Of a stretch of 38,890 nucleotides of DNA, positions 1 to 6,474 are shown one piece after another. The notes beneath the pieces were generated by a model. It was given only the letters and a program-made list of their open reading frames with translations. It ran no database searches and was not told the origin of the DNA. The translations under genes were made by a program, and so were the position numbers. Within the stretch, counting starts at the first letter, position 1. Each line of letters starts with the position of its first letter. Source of the DNA: an uncultured Megasphaera sp. (lineage in GTDB: Bacteria; Bacillota; Negativicutes; Veillonellales; Megasphaeraceae); the NCBI GenBank assembly GCA_900554215.1, contig USGG01000013.1:1-38890 (forward strand), written 5' to 3'.

Positions 1-406
1 CCAGCTCCTGCAAAGCGGCAATGAGCCCGTTGGTGGCGATTTCCCAATCTTCGTCGCTGCCGATAAATTCTGCGGAGAAGGGGTATACGTCTTCTACGCA
101 TTCTTCCGCCAAAACCGGTGCGCCGGCCCGAACCTGGCCTACAAGCGGCAAGGGGATGATCTTTTTAGAGCGCCAGGAACCTTCGTCGAGAAGCTCAATC
201 GTCCGGTTCTTGGAAGGGTCGCGGCGAATAAAGCCCTGCTCTTCCAAACGATTTAAATACCCATGAACCGTAGACGTAGAGCTCAATCCGACTTCCTTGC
301 AGATTTCCCGCACCGACGGGGGATAACCAAATTTATGCACGCATTCCCGAATATATTCCAAAATTTGTTTTTGACGCGTCGTCAGCATTTTATCATTCAT
401 CAGCAT
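1..406 (-). CDS. lexA: LexA repressor (SOS regulator), 5' part; runs off the left edge
   Basis: About 135 N-terminal residues are visible, read leftward from an ATG at 406-404, with GGAG at 417-420 as ribosome binding site; in-frame ATGs at 400 and 388 are alternatives. The winged-helix DNA-binding domain is clear: LTTRQKQILEYI, then GYPPSVREI and LSSTSTVHGYLNRLE with recognition-helix features. A linker with the self-cleavage dipeptide follows (GQVRAGAP, cleavage between A and G). LexA represses SOS genes and cuts itself when RecA filaments form on damaged DNA. The gene is divergent from a yneA-like gene, the arrangement found in Bacillus and Listeria, and the shared region holds LexA boxes, one over lexA's own promoter. 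Oddity: the last about 20 visible residues (around DEDWEIATNGLIAALQEL) do not look like the usual start of the catalytic domain, so an insertion or divergent C-terminus is possible. The catalytic Ser/Lys lie outside the window. Confidence 0.93.
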   Translation of the reverse strand, partial: MLMNDKMLTTRQKQILEYIRECVHKFGYPPSVREICKEVGLSSTSTVHGYLNRLEEQGFIRRDPSKNRTIELLDEGSWRSKKIIPLPLVGQVRAGAPVLAEECVEDVYPFSAEFIGSDEDWEIATNGLIAALQEL

Positions 407-436
407 GGTTTCATCACTCCAGAATAGTTTGTCTAT

Positions 437-465
437 ATTATACCGTAATTCAAACGTTTGTTCAA
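437..465 (-). promoter_or_regulatory. lexA promoter with overlapping LexA box
   Basis: On the minus strand the -35 is TTGAAC (465-460), the spacer is 17 bp and the -10 is TATAAT (442-437). The sequence CAAACGTTTGTTC at 451-463 resembles the Bacillus LexA box (CGAACRNRYGTTYC), matching about 11 of 14 positions, and overlaps the -35. This fits autorepression of lexA. The promoter match is seen directly; the operator role is inferred from the consensus. Confidence 0.7.
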
Positions 466-488
466 GCCCGTTTCAACAGAATGATTTA

Positions 489-565
489 GAACGATTGTTC
501 CATAATTATCTTGACAAGAACAACCGTTCGGCGGTATAATATAACCATCGACGAACGAACGTTTG
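489..565 (+). promoter_or_regulatory. yneA promoter with three LexA (SOS) boxes
   Basis: TTGACA (511-516) and TATAAT (535-540) are separated by 18 bp and form a near-consensus promoter reading toward yneA. Three sites match the GAAC-N4-GTTC core: 489-500 (GAACGATTGTTC), 518-529 (GAACAACCGTTC, inside the promoter spacer) and 552-565 (CGAACGAACGTTTG, 13 of 14 positions of the Bacillus consensus). A weaker relative, AAACATTTGTTT, lies at 569-580. The position of the second box means LexA binding should block RNA polymerase directly. Confidence 0.8.
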
Positions 566-604
566 TAAAAACATTTGTTTCTGCATGCATAGGAGTGACG
601 CCAT

Positions 605-898
605 ATGAAAAAGAAAAAAAATATTAGACAGCGCCTATTTGGCTATATATTGCTTCTCGGCCTGCTGGCCATTGCCAGTACCCAGTTGGGCTGGGTATAT
701 CGCGGAGAAACAGAATATACACCGGTTCGCGTAGAGAAAGGCGATACGGTATGGGAAATCGCTTCGCGCAGTACAGACGACGAAACGGATATTCGCTACG
801 TCGTCAGCGATATTATGGAAACGAACCATCTATCAGATACGCAGGATATCTATCCCGGACAAATTCTCAAAGTTCCTGTTCCGTCTGGAAACAACTGA
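605..898 (+). CDS. yneA: YneA-like SOS-induced cell-division inhibitor (LysM protein)
   Basis: A 97-residue protein with a basic N-terminus (MKKKKNIRQR), one membrane-spanning segment at about 11-30 and a single LysM domain at about 40-93. The LysM features are VEKGDTVWEIASR near the start and IYPGQILKVPVP at the end. In Bacillus subtilis YneA delays septation after DNA damage; it is membrane-anchored and acts outside the cell through its LysM domain. Function here is inferred from architecture, the divergent position next to lexA and the SOS boxes in its promoter. AGGAG at 590-594 supports the ATG at 605. Transcription ends at the hairpin at 912-958. The alternative is an unrelated small LysM protein, which the SOS context makes less likely. 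Confidence 0.85.
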   Translation: MKKKKNIRQRLFGYILLLGLLAIASTQLGWVYRGETEYTPVRVEKGDTVWEIASRSTDDETDIRYVVSDIMETNHLSDTQDIYPGQILKVPVPSGNN

Positions 899-911
899 GA
901 TAATATAGAGG

Positions 912-958
912 CATACATACAAAAGAGCGGCTTTATTCGCCGCTCTTTTGTATGTATG
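912..958. terminator. Bidirectional terminator between yneA and the recombinase
   Basis: A perfect 20-bp inverted repeat (912-931 and 939-958) with a 7-base loop. The GC-rich core GAGCGGC/GCCGCTC is flanked by AAAA on one side and TTTT on the other, so it can stop transcription from both directions. The recombinase stop codon (962-960) abuts the stem. Confidence 0.85.
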
Positions 959-959
959 G

Positions 960-1946
960 TCACTTAGTTTCCGTTATTTTGAAAATGGGATTGTCAATGA
1001 GCCGGTCTGCTTCGTCAATATACCGCCGCACGATAGCCTGTGATTTATGACGAGTTTGTCTCATGATTTGCCGTTCGTCGACCTGGTGCTGCGCCGCCGA
1101 CGTAGCAAAGCCGTGCCGCAAGCTGTGAGCTCCATAATCCTTCGGGTCCATGCCCATGAGTCCGACGTAATGCTTTACGATGAGGGCGATGGTTTTATCG
1201 GAGATCTTCGTCTTGCGAATCGTATGATTGCGCGTAAAGCCTCGGAATACGGGCCCCGATGAGATACCGCTGAGCTTCATCCAATGCTTTAAAGCCCGTA
1301 CGGCGCAGATTTCTTCATCCTGCACCAGGGGAATGGCGATCATCTGGCCGCGGTCAAACTGGTCAGTCTTGGATTTGCGCAGCGTAAGCAGCAGGCCCAA
1401 GCGAGTAAACTGCAGATCATCTACTTCCAGATTAGCAATTTCCGAGCGGCGCATAGCCCCGTAAAAACCGATAAGCAAGATGGCTTTATCGCGGGCCTGC
1501 TGCAATTCATCTCCTTCGAGATAGGTCAGCATTTCCTTGATATCGTCAAATAAAATCGGCAGCTTGCCGCGCTGTATCGTCCCCTTCATGCGCTTGATGC
1601 CGCGCAGGGCGTTTCGGACGATAGGGAATCGGCAGGGATTATCCTTTATGCCGGCAGCATCGAAATTTTCTGTCAGGGCGCTGATACGCCGGGCGACCGT
1701 ATTGGCCTTTGCATTGTCGGCTAAATCATTGATGTAGTTGACGATTGTCTCCGGCTGGGCAGGGAAGGACGACAGCTGATGATATTCGCACCAATCGCAG
1801 AAATCATTCCAATCCGACTCGTAGGCATCGATCGTATTGTCGGCCCGCGCCGTATAAATGCTTTGCCGCGCTTTATCGGTCAGCTTATCATTATTGGCGA
1901 TGATGTCAGCCCGGCCAATGTAGAAATGCTTTAATTCCTTTTTCAA
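960..1946 (-). CDS. Tyrosine-type site-specific recombinase/integrase
   Basis: About 328 residues. An N-terminal SAM-like core-binding domain (about 25-105) is followed by the catalytic domain. Counting from the TTG start, the catalytic residues are Arg166 (GAMRRSEI), the beta-hairpin Lys193 (RKSKTDQ), His274 and Arg277 (HSLRHG), His300 (TRHKS) and nucleophile Tyr309 (RRYI), so the enzyme looks active. An ATG at 1967 is in frame, but it has no ribosome binding site and AGGAGG lies inside its reading frame, 9 nt before the TTG at 1946; I therefore choose the TTG. It cuts and rejoins DNA at inverted-repeat core sites through a phosphotyrosine link. It is not obviously part of a prophage or plasmid, since no phage genes flank it. 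It could be a Xer-like housekeeping enzyme or a DNA invertase; the sequence does not decide. A palindrome sits just upstream. Confidence 0.9.
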   Translation of the reverse strand: MKKELKHFYIGRADIIANNDKLTDKARQSIYTARADNTIDAYESDWNDFCDWCEYHQLSSFPAQPETIVNYINDLADNAKANTVARRISALTENFDAAGIKDNPCRFPIVRNALRGIKRMKGTIQRGKLPILFDDIKEMLTYLEGDELQQARDKAILLIGFYGAMRRSEIANLEVDDLQFTRLGLLLTLRKSKTDQFDRGQMIAIPLVQDEEICAVRALKHWMKLSGISSGPVFRGFTRNHTIRKTKISDKTIALIVKHYVGLMGMDPKDYGAHSLRHGFATSAAQHQVDERQIMRQTRHKSQAIVRRYIDEADRLIDNPIFKITETK

Positions 1947-1978
1947 AGCCGCAGTCCTCCTTTGCATAAAATATACAG

Positions 1979-2002
1979 TTTCATGATAACCTTATCATGA
2001 AA
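1979..2002. promoter_or_regulatory. 24-bp inverted repeat over the recombinase promoter
   Basis: The arms TTTCATGATAA (1979-1989) and TTATCATGAAA (1992-2002) are perfect inverted repeats with a 2-bp centre. On the minus strand a possible promoter runs TTGACT (2017-2012), 17 bp, then TAAGGT (1994-1989) preceded by TGA (an extended -10), so the palindrome covers the -10. It could be an autoregulatory operator. Its arms also resemble the ATAA/TTAT inner ends of dif-type recombination sites, although a 2-bp centre is too short for a standard Xer site. Confidence 0.6.
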
Positions 2003-2169
2003 TAATAGAAAAGTCAAACATATGAACGGCGGCACAAAAGGACTCTTCTATAAACATTTGTTTGGATAATGTATTTCTTTCTAGCCGAACAAATTTTTTA
2101 TATCGTGTACATTCGAATAAAACTATCGTGGCAACACCAAAAGATGTACGAAGAAAATATAAAAAACAG

Positions 2170-2198
2170 ATGCCAATAGCGATAAAATTTGTTATGAT
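2170..2198 (+). promoter_or_regulatory. Possible promoter of the hydrogenase-like gene
   Basis: ATGCCA (2170-2175), 17 bp, TATGAT (2193-2198), about 50 nt before the start codon. The -35 is a weak match; the -10 overlaps a second candidate, TATACT (2198-2203). The rest of the 1968-2247 interval is AT-rich and shows no coding signal. It contains AAACATTTGTTT at 2052-2063, also found at 569-580 before yneA. Confidence 0.4.
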
Positions 2199-2247
2199 AT
2201 ACTTAAAAATAAATTATGTTTAACTGTGGGCTATAAGGAGGTTGACT

Positions 2248-3486
2248 ATGCAGACGTTAGAAGAACTATACCGACACTTGTTGAAACAAGGGGCCGACGG
2301 CAAGCCCTTAGCAGTCGGCGGCGACGCGGACCCGAAACTGATCGATTGCCTGACCCATCCTGAGGACAAGCCGCTGATTTGGCGCGTGAAGCCTTGTCTC
2401 TGTCCGCCAGACAGCACAAAGGATTGTCAGACTGCCTGCGAGTGGGGCGCTGTAACGCCCGGAGACGACGGCATTGTTATTGACGATGAAAAGTGTGTAG
2501 GCTGCCAGGCTTGTGTCGACGCCTGCAAATTAGATGCGCTGAAAACGAGTAAAGAAATTATCCCCGTTGTTCAAGAACTGCGTGAATATGACGGACCGGT
2601 CTATGCGCTGGTCGCGCCGGCAATATCGGGCCAATTCGGAAAGGATGTGACGATGGGCAAGCTGCGTACCGCTTTAAAACGACTTGGGTTCACGGGAATG
2701 CTGGAAGTGGCCGTGTTTGCCGATATCCTGACGTTAAAAGAAGCGCTGGAGTTTGACAAAAATATCCGTGACAAAACTCAATTCCAGCTGACGAGCTGCT
2801 GCTGTCCCATGTGGATCGCCATGATAAAAAAGTTATACCATCAGCTGCTTCCTAACGTTCCCGGCTCGGTGTCGCCTATGATTGCCGGCGGCCGCACGGT
2901 TAAAACGCTGCATCCAACGGCGAAAACTGTCTTTATCGGCCCCTGTCTGGCCAAAAAAGCGGAAAAGAAGGAACCGGATTTAGTTGGTGCTATTGATTAC
3001 GTACTGACCTATCAGGAATTGTCCGATTTATTTTCCGTTTCCAACATAGAGCTGGTGTCTTTGCCGGAAGATAAGGTTCCCCATGCATCCGAAGCGGGAA
3101 TCGGCTACGCTTATGCCGGCGGCGTATCGGAAGCCGTTTCCCGAATGGTAGGACAACTAAATCCGCAGCGCAGCGTGACGATTCAGACCCGCCGCGCCGA
3201 CGGCGTACCGGAATGCAAAGCCATGATTAACGACATTCTGGCAGGAAACCGCGGCGGCAATTTCTTTGAAGGGATGGGCTGCAAAGGCGGCTGCGTCGGC
3301 GGACCGCGAGCTATTATTTCTAAGGAAGAAGGTAAAAAGCAGGTCCAGTCTTATGGAAAAGAAGCCCTGTATAAAACGCCTGCAGAGAATCCTTACGTCA
3401 TTGAGCTGCTGAAAAAATTGGGGTTTTCGACAGTTGAAGAGTTTTTAGAGAACAGCCGCCTGTACGATCGGGACTTGGATACGTAA
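2248..3486 (+). CDS. Short [FeFe]-hydrogenase-like iron-sulfur protein
   Basis: 412 residues, starting at the ATG 6 nt after AAGGAGG (2235-2241). Two [4Fe-4S] cysteine sets come first (Cys50, 52, 60, 64; then Cys83, 86, 89, 93 in CVGCQACVDAC). The hydrogenase large-subunit C-terminal domain follows with recognisable H-cluster loops: L1 TSCCCPMW at 182-189, L2 GPCLAKK at 231-237 and L3 GMGCKGGCVGG at 342-352 (ligands Cys345 and Cys349). Cysteines that could hold the H-cluster are present, so hydrogen metabolism or hydrogen sensing is plausible. It differs from prototypical enzymes: L1 has three consecutive cysteines, and L2 has Gly where the usual MPC motif has Met. No accessory domain or maturase (HydE/F/G) lies nearby. 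It is a monocistronic unit closed by the terminator at 3533-3580. Family membership is firm; whether it evolves or senses hydrogen is not decided by sequence. Confidence 0.85.
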   Translation: MQTLEELYRHLLKQGADGKPLAVGGDADPKLIDCLTHPEDKPLIWRVKPCLCPPDSTKDCQTACEWGAVTPGDDGIVIDDEKCVGCQACVDACKLDALKTSKEIIPVVQELREYDGPVYALVAPAISGQFGKDVTMGKLRTALKRLGFTGMLEVAVFADILTLKEALEFDKNIRDKTQFQLTSCCCPMWIAMIKKLYHQLLPNVPGSVSPMIAGGRTVKTLHPTAKTVFIGPCLAKKAEKKEPDLVGAIDYVLTYQELSDLFSVSNIELVSLPEDKVPHASEAGIGYAYAGGVSEAVSRMVGQLNPQRSVTIQTRRADGVPECKAMINDILAGNRGGNFFEGMGCKGGCVGGPRAIISKEEGKKQVQSYGKEALYKTPAENPYVIELLKKLGFSTVEEFLENSRLYDRDLDT

Positions 3487-3532
3487 CGACGCATAGCAGG
3501 TATTAAATACTCCTGACTAAAAAAATACTCAC

Positions 3533-3580
3533 AAACGACCGTTTCCGCTGAAATCAGCAGCAGAAAACGGTCGTTTTTTT
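3533..3580 (+). terminator. Rho-independent terminator after the hydrogenase-like gene
   Basis: 12-bp stem AAACGACCGTTT (3533-3544) paired with AAACGGTCGTTT (3565-3576), with a smaller internal GCTG/CAGC pairing, followed by a run of T to 3580. Confidence 0.85.
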
Positions 3581-3837
3581 ATATACAGCAATTAGGAGAC
3601 TATATATAATTATATATTATTAATATTTTATATGGATACAAGAATGAATTGTCAGATATCGACGCAGAGAATAAAACTTTACTCTTCGTCCATTGTGAAT
3701 AATTTGTAAATATTTCAAAAATATATCATTATTATTTAAGATTCCTTTATTTTACTAGTAAATATTTAATAAATAATATTTCGTATAATTATTTATTATC
3801 ACTATATAAGTTTAATAAATTATAAAGCAGGCCTTTA
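3581..3837. other. Extremely AT-rich non-coding stretch upstream of ompM
   Basis: About 260 bp built largely from A/T tracts with many short palindromic TATA/AATATT runs. No reading frame looks like a protein. It lies directly upstream of the ompM promoter and may act as an UP-element or curved DNA helping high expression (inference). A small RNA cannot be excluded. Confidence 0.5.
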
Positions 3838-3867
3838 TTGACATTAGCATATATTATACTGTACAAT
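3838..3867 (+). promoter_or_regulatory. ompM promoter
   Basis: Consensus TTGACA (3838-3843), 18-bp spacer, TACAAT (3862-3867). A start around 3874 would give a leader of roughly 185 nt before the ompM ATG, unusually long for this window. Confidence 0.65.
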
Positions 3868-3921
3868 GAACATCAAGTTGAGGTGCAGTATCCAGTTGGA
3901 TGCTGCAGGCACAACGAAATA

Positions 3922-4007
3922 AGATAGACTATGTGAATTTCTCAACGCAGCAAAAGAGAGGAAACTAGGGAGACTCGCCAAATGCTCTTTGAGAAAATAG
4001 ACTATCT
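3922..4007 (+). promoter_or_regulatory. Large stem-loop in the ompM mRNA leader
   Basis: Arms 3922-3945 and 3989-4007 pair in two blocks: AGATAG with CTATCT plus four of the next five positions, then TTTCTCAA (3938-3945) with TTGAGAAA (3989-3996). The left arm has a 5-nt bulge. About 18 base pairs close a 43-nt loop. Such leaders can stabilise abundant porin mRNAs or serve as small-RNA or protein targets; that role is inferred. The ribosome binding site GAGAGG (4048-4053) is outside the stem. Confidence 0.55.
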
Positions 4008-4059
4008 GCCTGTAACAAAGCAAGATGTTTTCTATTTTATTCAAGAAGAGAGGTAGTTA

Positions 4060-5397
4060 ATGATGAAAGCAAAAGTATTAGCAGCATTAGCAGCAACGAT
4101 GGCTGTAGGCGCAACGTGCGCATTTGCAGCCAACCCGTTTGTAGACGTACCGACCGACAGCTGGGCCTACAAATCCGTTGTAGAACTGGCCGACTCGGGC
4201 ATTGTTCAGGGCGTAGACGGCAAATATTTCGAAGGCAACCGCAACATTACTCGTTACGAAGCTGCTGAAATGGTAGCTAAAGCCATGGCTCACATGGATC
4301 GCGCTACGGTAGAACAGCGCGCCCTGATCAACAAATTAGCTGACGAATATGCTGACGAATTGAACAATCTCGGTGTCCGCGTATCGAACTTGGAAAATAA
4401 AGTCGGCAATATTAAGTTTACTGGCGACGCTCGTCTTCGTTACCGTTATCAGAACGACAATAAATCGAAAGAAGACGACAACTCCTGGGATTACCGTATT
4501 CGCCTCCGCGGCACGGCACAGGTTAACGACCGCGTAACGGCTACAGTCGGCCTCAGCACAGACAATCAGAACTTTGGCGCTAACGGTCAGGCTCATGACG
4601 GAAGCAACGATGTATTTGCCGACATCATCAATGTAGACTACGCCTTCGGTTCCAACTGGAAAGTCAGCGCCGGCCGTACTTCTGCATACATTCTCGGCGG
4701 CCCCCGTTCTTACGGCTATCAGTACGGCGATGTATTCGACCGCGCTCAGCTGCAGTTTAACAACGGCAAATTTGCTGTAACAGGCGGCTATGGTAAATTT
4801 AAAGAAGGCGATATCGCCGGCGGCTTGGAAAAATGGGACGGCGAAGAAGTTGAAATGGAAGGCGTAAAAACGGCATATGGCGAAGTCGAAGGATTCTTCG
4901 GCAACAATACGGCTGTAGGCGTCTATTACAATAACTTCGTCGGCGGCGGCAATTCGGCTGTCGAAGGCGGCGACTTCTTTGCCGATGACCTTTGGGGCGC
5001 ATATGCCAGCGTAAACTTCGGCTCCAAATGGAATGTCCTCGCTAACTATGAAAACGTAAACTTCGTCAACGGCGAAGAAAATATTAATGGCGATGACAAT
5101 GCCAACGTATGGATTGGCCGCGTTACATACGGCAAAACCAGCATGGCAACTCCGAAGTCCTGGGATCTCTGGGTTGAATACCTCGATGCTGAAGAAGGCG
5201 CGTTCTTAGGCGGCTCCACGAACAGCTGGCGCTTTGGTCAGATGGATAATATCAAATCCTGGGGTGCCGGCATCGACTACGTATTCGCTAAAAACGCTAT
5301 GTTCAGCGTTATGCAGTCCTTTGGCAGCCAGACGAAAGATGGTCCTGATGCCGATCCGGAAGAACAGACACGGGCACAGTTCGTATTTACTTTCTAA
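4060..5397 (+). CDS. ompM: OmpM-type SLH-domain outer membrane porin
   Basis: 445 residues. A signal peptide (1-23, ending CAFA) is followed by one SLH domain (about 25-77, with FVDVP..SWAYKSV, GIVQG and ITRYEAAEMVAKAM), a short coiled-coil spacer (about 85-117) and a beta-barrel with alternating aromatic/polar strands to the C-terminus, which ends with Phe (QFVFTF). In Negativicutes OmpM proteins anchor the outer membrane by binding polyamine-decorated peptidoglycan through the SLH domain, and they act as general porins. This architecture is the main evidence in the window for a diderm Firmicute. The start follows GAGAGG; a second ATG at 4063 is an alternative. Codon choice is strongly biased (GGC, GCT, AAC), as expected for an abundant protein. 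Single-gene unit with its own promoter and terminator. Confidence 0.93.
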   Translation: MMKAKVLAALAATMAVGATCAFAANPFVDVPTDSWAYKSVVELADSGIVQGVDGKYFEGNRNITRYEAAEMVAKAMAHMDRATVEQRALINKLADEYADELNNLGVRVSNLENKVGNIKFTGDARLRYRYQNDNKSKEDDNSWDYRIRLRGTAQVNDRVTATVGLSTDNQNFGANGQAHDGSNDVFADIINVDYAFGSNWKVSAGRTSAYILGGPRSYGYQYGDVFDRAQLQFNNGKFAVTGGYGKFKEGDIAGGLEKWDGEEVEMEGVKTAYGEVEGFFGNNTAVGVYYNNFVGGGNSAVEGGDFFADDLWGAYASVNFGSKWNVLANYENVNFVNGEENINGDDNANVWIGRVTYGKTSMATPKSWDLWVEYLDAEEGAFLGGSTNSWRFGQMDNIKSWGAGIDYVFAKNAMFSVMQSFGSQTKDGPDADPEEQTRAQFVFTF

Positions 5398-5433
5398 TTG
5401 CTGAACAACAAAAAAATCACCTGATTACAAAAG

Positions 5434-5470
5434 ACCGAAGCGTTTCTCTCATGAGAAGGCTTCGGTTTTT
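5434..5470 (+). terminator. Rho-independent terminator of ompM
   Basis: ACCGAAGC (5434-5441) pairs with GCTTCGGT (5459-5466), with additional TTCTC/GAGAA pairing inside, followed by TTTTT. Confidence 0.85.
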
Positions 5471-5520
5471 ACTTATGAAATTATCAGCTGAACCTATATT
5501 AAATTGGCCTTTCAAAAAAG

Positions 5521-5680
5521 CGTTTTTAAGCGTAAAAACGGCAAAGCCATATATAAAACCATATAGAAGGTTTAAAACGGGGCTTAAAAGCCAAAATATG
5601 AAGATAGTCTGCGGAAAACTGCAAAGAAAATTTTGCAGAAGTACAAATCAGCACTGGTATGATAGAAATATCATAACCAG
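5521..5680. repeat. Run of four short hairpins in non-coding DNA
   Basis: Four inverted repeats occur in 160 bp: CGTTTTTA/TAAAAACG with an AGCG loop (5521-5540); GGCTT/AAGCC (5581-5592); CTGCAAA/TTTGCAG (5619-5638); and CTGGT-ATGATA/TATCAT-A-ACCAG with a GAAA tetraloop and one bulged base (5654-5680). None is followed by a good T-run, so they are not simple terminators. No credible protein is encoded here. They may belong to a structured RNA or to remnants of mobile DNA; function unknown. Confidence 0.5.
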
Positions 5681-5770
5681 CTAAAAGCTTTAATCTGCAC
5701 AACTTGTCTATATACTAGCCAATGAAAGAATGACAGTAAATGTGGGGCGCTGCGTATGTATAAAGCCAGA

Positions 5771-5845
5771 GGCCGTATCGGGGGGACATATTTAGTTCCG
5801 ATAATTTAACGTTATCGGAACTAAATATGTCCCCCCGATACGGCC
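5771..5845. repeat. Perfect palindrome with 34-bp arms
   Basis: The arms 5771-5804 and 5812-5845 are exact reverse complements around the 7-base centre TTTAACG. The outer part is GC-rich (GGCCGTATCGGGGGG) and the inner part is AT-rich. No T-run follows, so it is not a typical terminator. The size, perfection and non-coding location suggest a mobile palindromic unit (MITE, REPIN-like, or abutting insertion-sequence ends); this is inference, since no second copy was found in the window. Confidence 0.75.
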
Positions 5846-6195
5846 GTCGATGTTCTGATTGCTATAACGTGTACCAGCAATAAATTTATGCAGCAATACA
5901 CGACGCACTACTCAGGGATAATCACCCTTCCTAATTTTTTACATCTCAATGCCGTGCGCATTTCGGCTATGATGCCTGGTTGTCAGGAACGTTATACAGC
6001 GTACACACAGCAGTAAGAATATATTATGATTTAGCATGAGTTCTATGCGGATTTACATGCATATCTGTATATTTTACTAAAACTCGTCAGCAATTTCGTA
6101 AAGCTGCAATAGATATCAATAAGCCTAACAGATTATATCCGAATCGATATTACAGCCAGTTGCGAATATTTAATTTATAAATTGAGAATAACAAT
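5846..6195. other. Intergenic region with no recognisable gene
   Basis: Roughly 350 bp between the palindrome and the small ribbon-helix-helix gene. A stop-free frame exists from about 5825 to 6022 (around 65 codons) but lacks a credible start and ribosome binding site and resembles nothing I know. The rest is AT-rich with several stops in all frames. It could be the decayed remnant of a gene. Confidence 0.4.
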
Positions 6196-6447
6196 CTATT
6201 TATTTGCCTTGCCAATCGTTTCCCGAATCGCCATTCTGACGGCTTCTGCCGGAGACAAGTCCTGATCCTCGCAGTAAGCGATAAATTGTTTATATTGCTT
6301 ATCCGTTAAATAGGTAGAAATTCGATGGCGTTTCTTTTTCTCATCATCTTTTTTGGCAGCGCCTCTTTTCTTTTTCTGTGGCACTTCCTTTTCTTCGGGA
6401 AAAAAGTCAATGATCCTTTTTCTTTTTGGAACCTCTTCAAATTGCAT
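6196..6447 (-). CDS. Small basic protein, ribbon-helix-helix (CopG/Arc)-like
   Basis: 83 residues. The N-terminal half is very rich in Lys/Arg/Glu (about 8-42) and probably disordered. The C-terminal half (about 42-80) reads as a short beta strand (RHRISTYLT) followed by two helices (DKQYKQFIAYCEDQ and SPAEAVRMAIRETIG), the fold plan of ribbon-helix-helix DNA-binding proteins. AAGGAG 9 nt before the ATG supports the start. No partner toxin gene is adjacent, so it is not an obvious antitoxin. Spaced AT-rich repeats just upstream (6475-6521) could be its operator. It stands alone between long non-coding stretches, which together with its plasmid-like fold hints at acquired DNA (inference). Function unknown. 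Confidence 0.65.
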   Translation of the reverse strand: MQFEEVPKRKRIIDFFPEEKEVPQKKKRGAAKKDDEKKKRHRISTYLTDKQYKQFIAYCEDQDLSPAEAVRMAIRETIGKANK

Positions 6448-6474
6448 ATCCCATTTCTCCTTCTCTATTTTTTA

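Noticed and set aside
1979..2002. dif site of the chromosome terminus
   Set aside because: The arms resemble dif ends, but the centre is 2 bp rather than about 6 bp, so it is not a standard XerC/XerD site.
5451..5684. 77-codon plus-strand open frame after ompM
   Set aside because: It starts inside the ompM terminator hairpin, has no ribosome binding site, and its sequence is explained by the A-rich hairpins at 5521-5680.
5825..6022. About 65-codon stop-free stretch next to the 34-bp palindrome
   Set aside because: No credible start codon or ribosome binding site and no family resemblance; at most a gene remnant.
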